Shown here one piece after another: positions 57,872 to 64,000 of a stretch of DNA of 64,000 nt (its first letter is position 1; every line of letters starts with the position of its first letter). The stretch lies in contig JAVBQY010000016.1 of NCBI GenBank assembly GCA_031548545.1, positions 42,920 to 106,919 of the forward strand, in the 5' to 3' direction. The position numbers were made by a program, and so were the translations under genes. The stretch comes from UBA932 sp031548545. Its GTDB lineage: Bacteria; Bacteroidota; Bacteroidia; Bacteroidales; UBA932. The notes below the pieces were generated by a model, which was given only the letters and a program-made list of their open reading frames with translations, was not told the DNA's origin and made no database searches.

Positions 57872-59496
57872 TAGCCCAGGAAGGGATAGCGATAATTGTC
57901 CGCCGTCACAAAAGTTTCTTTGATGGTTTGGGGCGATACCCAACGCAACAGATTCAACAACGATCCGGCCTTATCATTCGTACCCGAAGCCCTGGCGCCG
58001 CCGAAAGGCTGTTGCCCTACAACCGCTCCGGTAGGTTTATCATTGATATAAAAGTTTCCGGCGGCATTGTATAATTTAGCGCTGGCTTCTGCAATCGCCG
58101 CCTTGTCATTGGCAAATACGGCGCCGGTCAAGGCATAGGGCGAAGTCGTATCCACCAATTCCAGCATCTTGCTCCACTCCTCATCCTTGTATACATAAAT
58201 AGTCAGCACCGGACCGAAGATTTCTTCCTCCATCGTCTTGAAATGCGGATCACCGGTCACCACGACCGTCGGATCTATAAAGTAGCCCTTGCTGTCATCA
58301 TAGGTGCCACCCGCAATAATTTCGGCATCCTTAGCGGTCTTGCAATAGTCGATATAGCCTGTAATATTCCGGAAAGCCGCCTGATCAATTACAGCATTCA
58401 CAAAATTCGACGTATCATCGGGGGCGCCCACTTTTACCGTTTTCAATTCCGCCACCAGCAATTCTTTCACTGCGGGCCAAAGCGACTGCGGCAGATAAGC
58501 GCGGGAAGCCGCCGAACACTTCTGCCCCTGAAACTCAAAAGCGCCACGAATCAGATTTGCAGCCAGCTGCTTGGGACAAGCAGTCGGATGGGCTACCACA
58601 AAGTCCTTGCCTCCGGTTTCGCCCACCAAGCGCGGATAGGTACGATAATTAGCAATATTATCGCCTATGGTCTTCCAGATTTCCTGAAATACCGCGGTTG
58701 ACCCGGTAAAGTGGATACCGGCAAAGTCCCGGTGGCTGAAAATCTCAGCACCGGCATCTTTTCCACTGACATACACCAAATTGATTACACCATCCGGCAA
58801 GCCTGCTTCACGCAATAACTGCATAATAAAATAGGCTGAATACACCTGGGTATTCGACGCTTTCCATACCACGGTATTACCCATTAATGCAGGAGCGGTG
58901 GGCAGATTACCGGCAATGGAAGTAAAATTAAAGGGGGTCAATGCAAAGACAAAGCCTTCCAGCGGACGGTAATTCAAACGGTTCCACATACCGAACTGTG
59001 AGGCGGGCTGCTCTTTATAAATGGTAGAAAGGTAATACACATTAAAACGGAAGAAGTCTATCAGCTCACACGCTGCGTCAATCTCCGCCTGAAATACGTT
59101 TTTCGACTGCGCCAGCATGGTTGCGGCATTCAGCACATCCCGGTATTTGGTCGCCAGCAGGTCTCCCGCTTTCATAAAGACCGTAGCGCGATCCTGCCAG
59201 GCCATGGCTTCCCAGGCCGGTTTAGCCTTCAAAGCAGCTGCGATAGCCTGCTGCACCTCCTCACGGCCACCCTGATGGTAATGTCCGATCACATGCTGGT
59301 GATCATGAGGGGGCGTTACCGCCTTGGTCTTTCCGGTACGGATTTCTTTTCCGCCGATATACATTGGAATATCAATCTGCTCATTGTACATTTTTTTATA
59401 CATAGCCAACAATGACTGGCGCTCAGGACTACCCGGAGCATACGATTTTACAGGCTCATTGGCCGGCGGTGCAAGGTGAAAATATCCGTTGTGCAT
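57871..59496 (-). CDS. pruA: L-glutamate gamma-semialdehyde (P5C) dehydrogenase
   Basis: A 541-residue aldehyde dehydrogenase of the ALDH4 type that oxidises glutamate semialdehyde to glutamate in proline breakdown. It has the general base in VGETGGKDFVV, the catalytic cysteine in FQGQKCSAASRAY and the NAD-binding NTVVWKASNTQVYSAY stretch. It is the stand-alone form, without a proline dehydrogenase domain; putA or a proDH gene is not in the window. Its leader begins with a hairpin and its stop overlaps the next gene's start. Confidence 0.92.
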   Translation of the reverse strand: MHNGYFHLAPPANEPVKSYAPGSPERQSLLAMYKKMYNEQIDIPMYIGGKEIRTGKTKAVTPPHDHQHVIGHYHQGGREEVQQAIAAALKAKPAWEAMAWQDRATVFMKAGDLLATKYRDVLNAATMLAQSKNVFQAEIDAACELIDFFRFNVYYLSTIYKEQPASQFGMWNRLNYRPLEGFVFALTPFNFTSIAGNLPTAPALMGNTVVWKASNTQVYSAYFIMQLLREAGLPDGVINLVYVSGKDAGAEIFSHRDFAGIHFTGSTAVFQEIWKTIGDNIANYRTYPRLVGETGGKDFVVAHPTACPKQLAANLIRGAFEFQGQKCSAASRAYLPQSLWPAVKELLVAELKTVKVGAPDDTSNFVNAVIDQAAFRNITGYIDYCKTAKDAEIIAGGTYDDSKGYFIDPTVVVTGDPHFKTMEEEIFGPVLTIYVYKDEEWSKMLELVDTTSPYALTGAVFANDKAAIAEASAKLYNAAGNFYINDKPTGAVVGQQPFGGARASGTNDKAGSLLNLLRWVSPQTIKETFVTADNYRYPFLG

Positions 59497-59540
59497 AAGT
59501 TAAAGGTTTAAAGATTTAAATATTAAAAAGACACCGGTAC

Positions 59541-59573
59541 TACCGCTTCGCCCGGAGGGATGATATAGCGGTA
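59541..59573 (-). other. Stem-loop at the 5' end of the pruA leader
   Basis: TACCGCT and AGCGGTA form a seven-base stem with a 19-base loop. The predicted transcription start (about seven bases after the -7 box) falls at the very base of the stem, so the mRNA would begin with this hairpin. It may stabilise the message or serve regulation. Confidence 0.4.
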
Positions 59574-59579
59574 AAGGAA

Positions 59580-59611
59580 CAAATATATGGATTTTTTCAT
59601 AAAAAAACAAA
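59580..59611 (-). promoter_or_regulatory. Promoter of pruA
   Basis: On the minus strand TTTG, a 20-base spacer and TATATTTG match the consensus, giving a leader of about 75 bases. Confidence 0.7.
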
Positions 59612-59664
59612 AGCGCTCTACGAGAATAGATTGTATACTTTATATAGAAAAATGTAAAGTTTTG

Positions 59665-59696
59665 TTTGCAAATCGTAAAATTTACTTATAGCTTTG
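59665..59696 (+). promoter_or_regulatory. Promoter of the membrane protein/HTH pair
   Basis: TTTG, a 20-base spacer and TAGCTTTG followed by C match the consensus, 22 bases before the ATG. Between this and the divergent pruA promoter there is only AT-rich sequence. Confidence 0.75.
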
Positions 59697-59718
59697 CAGG
59701 GCTAAAACTTAATTATTT

Positions 59719-60171
59719 ATGAAATTTGCATTCTTACCGTACTATTTCAAAAAAGTAGGTATTGTCGGTATCGTTGCCTTTGTGGCCATCATCATCATTA
59801 CAAGCATTGTCACCCTCTTCCAGGCGCTTGGCGACTTACCTGAAGCCGGCAGCGTTGAAGAAAGTTTCCGGCTGGGAACGGAACTGGGGCAAGCTATGAT
59901 GCTGCGCCATGTCTGGATCACTCAGCTTAGCGGCACGCTCATCCTGGTATCCATCGCCTGCTATATGCTATCCAAAGAAAAAATAGATGACGAATACATG
60001 GACGCCATGCGTTGGGAGTCGCTTCGCCAGGCGCTTATCATCAGCATAGGCATTACGATCGCCTGCATTCTTCTCAACATTGAGCTAAAGGCAAAGCTAC
60101 TGTTGCTCATTCAATTCATTACCTACCTGATCACTTTTAAGGTAAAGAAATCACGTAATCTCAATGCCTAA
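59719..60171 (+). CDS. Small four-helix membrane protein paired with an HTH regulator
   Basis: A 150-residue protein with hydrophobic helices at about 14-36, 66-83, 105-120 and 122-138, separated by an acidic cytoplasmic loop (SKEKIDDEYMDAMRWESLRQ). It has no family name I can give with certainty, but pairs of a small membrane protein like this and a YozG-type HTH protein are common in several phyla. It overlaps the HTH gene by eight bases. It may tether or sense for the regulator. Confidence 0.6.
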   Translation: MKFAFLPYYFKKVGIVGIVAFVAIIIITSIVTLFQALGDLPEAGSVEESFRLGTELGQAMMLRHVWITQLSGTLILVSIACYMLSKEKIDDEYMDAMRWESLRQALIISIGITIACILLNIELKAKLLLLIQFITYLITFKVKKSRNLNA

Positions 60172-60379
60172 TATGAAAAACCTCATAAAAGTAGAACGGG
60201 CGCGCCACAACCTGTCACAACAGGACCTGGCCGATAAACTGGGCGTTACCCGCCAGTCGGTTTACGCCATTGAGTCCGGAAAATTCATTCCCTCCACCCT
60301 GCTGGCCTTGAAAATGGCCCGCCTCTTCCACCTCAAAGTAGAAGAACTGTTCGAACTCGAAGAAAACGAAATCAACTAA
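60164..60379 (+). CDS. Xre/YozG-type helix-turn-helix regulator
   Basis: A 71-residue protein that is essentially one HTH_3 domain (IKVERARHNLSQQDLADKLGVTRQSVYAIESGKFIPSTLLALKMARLFH) with a short acidic tail. This is the YozG-like size class. The start could also be the ATG three codons later (MKNLIKVERA), which would remove the overlap with the membrane protein gene and place it directly after that gene's stop. It probably controls its own operon together with the membrane partner. Confidence 0.85.
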   Translation: MPNMKNLIKVERARHNLSQQDLADKLGVTRQSVYAIESGKFIPSTLLALKMARLFHLKVEELFELEENEIN

Positions 60380-60390
60380 ATATCAAACAA

Positions 60391-61710
60391 ATGAAAAAAT
60401 CATTAACCCTCTTTGCCTTGCTGCTGGCGGTACTATGCTCCGCCAATGCACAAACAGAGAAGCTCAAACTCACAGAGTATGATCTTCCGAACGGACTGCA
60501 TGTGATCCTGCACCAGGACCACAGCACCCCCAATGTGGTAGTATCCCTGATGTACCACGTGGGCGCCAAAAATGAAGACACCACCCGTACCGGTTTCGCC
60601 CACCTCTTTGAACATTTGATGTTTGAAGGATCCGAAAACATTGGTCGCGGCCAGTACTTTAAAATGGTACAGGGTGCAGGCGGATCATTGAATGCCAATA
60701 CTACACAGGACCGTACTTACTACTACGAGCTGATGCCCTCCAACCAACTCGAGCTGGCCTTGTGGATGGAAGCCGAACGCCTGCTCCATGCCAAGATCGA
60801 CAGCATCGGTGTAAACACCCAGAAAGGAGTAGTGATCGAAGAAAAGAAACAATCCTATGATACCCGCCCTTACGGCACCTGGATGTATGAAATCGGCCGC
60901 CGCGCTTTCACCCAACACCCTTACCGCTGGCAAACCATCGGCGCCGAAGCGCATATCCGCAACTCCTCGTTCGATGATGTATACAACTTCTATAAGACAT
61001 TCTATGTACCCAACAACGCCGTGCTGGTAGTCGCCGGCGACTTTGACGAAGCGCAAACCAAACAATGGATTGAAAAATACTATGCCGGTATCCCCAAAGG
61101 CACCCGCCCCATCTATCGCCCGGAAATCGTTGAACCCGAACAAACCAAAGAAGTGCGTGATATCGTATACGACAAAGTACAGATGCCCGCCGTATTCATG
61201 GGCTACCACGCCCCGGCAATGACCAAAGAGGCTTATGCCATCGAAATCCTCTGCAAAATCCTTTACGGCGGCAGCAGTTCCCGTTTTAAAACCAATATCG
61301 ATGATAAAGGCATAGCCCTTCAAACAGTCGTTTTCCCCCATATACAGGAACATCCGAACCTGACCTATGTACTGGGTATCGCCAATGGAGGAAAAACAGC
61401 CGAAGAAGTGGAAGCCGCCATCAATGCCGAAATGGACCGTGTACAGGAAGAATTAGTCAGTGAAGATGAATTCAAAATGGCCATGGCCGCCAAAGAATAT
61501 GAGGTAGCCCAGAGTTATACCAAAAATGAAGACATTGCCTATGAATTGGCCAATAACTACACCTATTTCAAAGACGCTGGCCGCATTAACAATACACTGA
61601 GTTTTTATGAAGGCATTACCCGCGAAGAGCTGCAACGCGTGGCTAAAAAATACTTCAACAAGAATAACCGTGTAGTCCTCTACTACCTCCCCGAATCTGA
61701 AAAGAAATAG
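60391..61710 (+). CDS. M16 zinc peptidase, active subunit
   Basis: A 439-residue pitrilysin-family protease with a signal peptide (ending SANAQ). The inverted zinc motif HLFEH is at residues 71-75 and a downstream glutamate in the VIEEKKQSYDTRPY stretch completes the site. It would cleave peptides in the periplasm. M16B enzymes often work as dimers of an active and an inactive chain; the inactive one is encoded 28 bases downstream. It starts 11 bases after the HTH gene but is probably expressed at its own level. Confidence 0.9.
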   Translation: MKKSLTLFALLLAVLCSANAQTEKLKLTEYDLPNGLHVILHQDHSTPNVVVSLMYHVGAKNEDTTRTGFAHLFEHLMFEGSENIGRGQYFKMVQGAGGSLNANTTQDRTYYYELMPSNQLELALWMEAERLLHAKIDSIGVNTQKGVVIEEKKQSYDTRPYGTWMYEIGRRAFTQHPYRWQTIGAEAHIRNSSFDDVYNFYKTFYVPNNAVLVVAGDFDEAQTKQWIEKYYAGIPKGTRPIYRPEIVEPEQTKEVRDIVYDKVQMPAVFMGYHAPAMTKEAYAIEILCKILYGGSSSRFKTNIDDKGIALQTVVFPHIQEHPNLTYVLGIANGGKTAEEVEAAINAEMDRVQEELVSEDEFKMAMAAKEYEVAQSYTKNEDIAYELANNYTYFKDAGRINNTLSFYEGITREELQRVAKKYFNKNNRVVLYYLPESEKK

Positions 61711-61738
61711 ACAAGAGACATTAAAAATATTAAATACA

Positions 61739-63820
61739 ATGAAAAAGATATTCAACATAATCCTCCTGCTATGTGTTAGCTTTGCGGTAAACGCACAGGA
61801 TATAGACCGCAGTGTCGTTCCCTCGGCGGCTCCTGCAAAAGCGCTTGAAATCAAAGATGCCCAAACCTTCAGCCTGCCCAACGGACTCAAGGTATTTGTA
61901 GTGGAAGACCACCGCGCTCCGGTTATTTTCTATTCTGTCATGCTTGATATCGACCCTGCCCTTGAGGGCTCCAAAGCCGGTATGCAGGATATGTTCATGA
62001 CCGTTATAGGTACAGGCACCAAAAACCGGAGCAAGGAACAGCTGAGCCGTGAAACCGACCTGATCGGCGCCCGTATCAGCAGCGACAACCGTGGCGGTCA
62101 TGCCGGCGCACTCAAAAAACATGACGCCAAACTGCTTGAACTCTTCTCCGACATCCTCCTGAATCCCGTATTCACCCAAAAAGAACTGGATATTAACCTT
62201 GATAAAGAACGGAGCGGCCTCAAAATGCTGGGTGACGACGCCGGAAGTATCAATAAACGTTTGTCTGCCGCACTGACCTACGGCAAAGGCTATCCCTCCG
62301 GCGAACTGACTACGGCCGAAAGCCTCGACAAGATCACCGTACAGGACCTGGAAAACTATCACAAGACCTACTTTGCTCCCAACGTAGCCCGCTTGGTAAT
62401 TGTAGGGGATATCAGCCTGGCCGAAGCCAAAGCCAACGCCGAAAAATACTTCGGCAAATGGGCCAAAAAGAAAGTTCCCGTAAGCAAATATACCATTCCC
62501 TCCGCCCCCGAAAAGACACAAGTAGCCTTCTACAACAAACCCGGTGCTGTGCAGTCTTCCATTGATGTAAGCTACCCCGTACAACTGCGTACCGGAGCCC
62601 CCGACCAACTGGCAGCCGGCATCATGGCCTATATTATGGGTGGCGGCAGCGAAGGCCGTTTATTCCAGAACCTGCGCGAAAAGCACAGCTACACTTATGG
62701 TGTTTATAACATACTCAGTCCTGGTGATTTAACCGGACGTTACAGTCTGACCGCCGGCCGCGGAGGCGCCGCACAGGTAAAAGCAACCGCCACCGACAGC
62801 GCCATCTACTTCATCGAACAAGAAATGCGCAAGCTGATCAATACCCCGGTGAGCGAACAAGAACTGAAAAACGCCAAGACCTTCATGATCGGCAGTTTCG
62901 GCCGCTCTCTCGAAGATGCCTCCACCATTGCGAACTTTGCCGTAAATATAGACAAATACAAACTACCGAAAAATTATTACAAGACCTACCTGCAGCGCCT
63001 TGACGCCGTAACCGTGGCCGATGTTCAGGCTGCCGCAAAAAAATACCTCCGTCCCGACAACGCATGGATTGTAGTTACCGGCGATAAATCTCATGCCGAA
63101 GGCCTCAAGCAGTTTAACGGCAACAACAGCGTACAATTCTACGACATCAACGCCAATCCCATCGCCGCCCCCGAAACCAAAACGGCGGATGTAAGTGCCG
63201 AACAAATCATTGCCAACTATGTGAAAGCGCTTGGTGGCGCCGACGCCATCAACGCCGTAAATGACTATACCATCACCGGCAGCATCAATGCCATGGGCCA
63301 GGTACTGAGTGTTACCCAACAATTCAAGCAACCCAACCTCACCTCCATGAGCATGGGTATGCAGGGCATGATCGTACAAAAGATCGTATTTACCGGCAAC
63401 TCACTCAAAATCTCCGGCATGGGCGGCAACCAGGAGTTCACCGAGGGCAAAGAATTTGAAGCGGCAAAAACCGAAGCCGGTCCCTGCCCCGAAATGAACC
63501 TGATACAAAACGGCTACAAACTTACCGTTAAAGGCATTGAAAAAGTAGGCAATACCGATGCTTATGTAATGGACGCTGAGAAGAGCAGTGTAAAGACCTA
63601 CTGGTTTGATACCACCACCGGCCTTCTGCTCAAAACCTCCGCTACCGACAACACGCCTCAAGGTCCCGTACAGCAAGTGGTTGAATACAGCGACTACCGG
63701 GCCGTGAACGGCGTACTCTTCCCCTTCAGCAACAAACAGAAGATTGCAGCCATGGAAATGAATATCACCGTAGAGTCCGTAAAAGTGAACACCGGACTGG
63801 ATGATGCGCTTTTCCAATAA
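61739..63820 (+). CDS. M16-family catalytically inactive partner with extra C-terminal domain
   Basis: A 693-residue protein with a signal peptide (ending AVNAQ). Residues about 40-470 are two M16 domains, but where the active chain has HxxEH this one reads GMQDMFMTVIG: all three metal-site residues are replaced. After about residue 480 comes a domain of roughly 200 residues absent from usual M16 proteins (EQIIANYVKALGGADAINAV, then beta strands), similar in style to LolA/outer-membrane lipoprotein-sorting folds. It should pair with the active subunit upstream and may provide substrate or envelope binding. Followed by a terminator. Confidence 0.85.
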   Translation: MKKIFNIILLLCVSFAVNAQDIDRSVVPSAAPAKALEIKDAQTFSLPNGLKVFVVEDHRAPVIFYSVMLDIDPALEGSKAGMQDMFMTVIGTGTKNRSKEQLSRETDLIGARISSDNRGGHAGALKKHDAKLLELFSDILLNPVFTQKELDINLDKERSGLKMLGDDAGSINKRLSAALTYGKGYPSGELTTAESLDKITVQDLENYHKTYFAPNVARLVIVGDISLAEAKANAEKYFGKWAKKKVPVSKYTIPSAPEKTQVAFYNKPGAVQSSIDVSYPVQLRTGAPDQLAAGIMAYIMGGGSEGRLFQNLREKHSYTYGVYNILSPGDLTGRYSLTAGRGGAAQVKATATDSAIYFIEQEMRKLINTPVSEQELKNAKTFMIGSFGRSLEDASTIANFAVNIDKYKLPKNYYKTYLQRLDAVTVADVQAAAKKYLRPDNAWIVVTGDKSHAEGLKQFNGNNSVQFYDINANPIAAPETKTADVSAEQIIANYVKALGGADAINAVNDYTITGSINAMGQVLSVTQQFKQPNLTSMSMGMQGMIVQKIVFTGNSLKISGMGGNQEFTEGKEFEAAKTEAGPCPEMNLIQNGYKLTVKGIEKVGNTDAYVMDAEKSSVKTYWFDTTTGLLLKTSATDNTPQGPVQQVVEYSDYRAVNGVLFPFSNKQKIAAMEMNITVESVKVNTGLDDALFQ

Positions 63821-63860
63821 GACCTTGTACCGAAATGGCTACAGCTTTAGCCCAATAAAA

Positions 63861-63907
63861 AAAAGAGGGTGTCCAAAAAGTAAAATGGACATCCTCTTTT
63901 GTTTTTT
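63861..63907. terminator. Strong hairpin/terminator after the M16 pair
   Basis: A 15-base stem (one G-U pair) from AAAAGAGGGTGTCCA and TGGACATCCTCTTTT with a ten-base loop, preceded by As and followed by a T-tract. Works as a terminator. The arms also resemble terminal repeats of some Bacteroidota insertion sequences. The remaining bases to the window end contain no gene I can support. Confidence 0.8.
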
Positions 63908-64000
63908 GTTTCGGAGCGTTTTTTCTGATAAAAAATCTGATTTCCTCAGATTTTCGCCCATAGCGCATTTTGGTGGATATAATCCATCCTCATAAGCTGG

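Overview
The window is from a member of the Bacteroidota, most likely the order Bacteroidales. Upstream of many genes on both strands lies the group's own -7 element TAnnTTTG, often with a TTTG or TTG block 19-21 bases further up. Ribosome-binding sites are almost absent, except for a full-length one before rpsU. The gene content also fits: DUF3127, DUF5020 and DUF6913-type proteins, a carboxypeptidase-regulatory-domain protein, a TonB-dependent receptor, a pyrophosphate-type phosphofructokinase and the rpsU-xerC-hpf order. Base composition looks near 50 % GC by eye. The DNA is densely coding and mostly chromosomal housekeeping. I see no prophage, CRISPR array or intact insertion sequence.

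Layout: 1-5.1 kb holds the tail of a cysteine synthase-like gene, mntP, and a tightly packed mqnA-corA-regulatory domain-helicase unit. 5.1-14.2 kb holds deoC, a fused ftcD/cyclodeaminase, clpB, an arginine decarboxylase and, on the other strand, an agmatinase-FKBP-DUF3127 unit; the decarboxylase and agmatinase together could make putrescine. 14.3-19.9 kb holds an ABC transporter pair and a large AsmA-like protein. 19.9-24.9 kb is the most distinctive accessory block: two lipoprotein genes behind a sigma-54-type promoter, an atypical sigma-54-family response regulator, and a lipoprotein-type TPR sensor kinase that starts six bases after a tRNA-Arg. 24.9-32.3 kb holds central carbon genes (PPi-phosphofructokinase, class II aldolase), a GT2 glycosyltransferase, an MBL hydrolase, an aminotransferase and a GH13 amylase.

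32.4-39.1 kb holds valS with an outer-membrane DUF5020 gene, then rpsU (with a perfect 27-bp inverted repeat and a complete Shine-Dalgarno sequence in front), xerC, hpf, and grpE-dnaJ on the other strand. 39.2-43.5 kb is an efflux operon (adaptor, MacB-type permease, TolC) without its ATPase. 43.5-46.1 kb holds tRNA-His, a NikR-family regulator that has lost the nickel ligands, and a TonB-dependent receptor. 46.1-53.2 kb is a seven-gene nucleotide-sugar operon (rmlA, rmlC, rmlB, ugd, uxs, gmd, galE), with a WecA/MraY-type sugar-phosphate transferase facing it. 54.4-64 kb holds dnaB, a POTRA/beta-barrel outer-membrane protein coupled to pruA, a membrane protein/HTH pair, and two M16 peptidases of which the second is catalytically dead.

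Two features stand out as possible new biology. One is the tRNA-Arg/two-component/sigma-54 lipoprotein locus. The other is the rpsU leader, where the ribosomal protein that hides the anti-Shine-Dalgarno sequence in this phylum has its own strong Shine-Dalgarno sequence next to a large palindrome. All family assignments come from reading the proteins, not from database searches.
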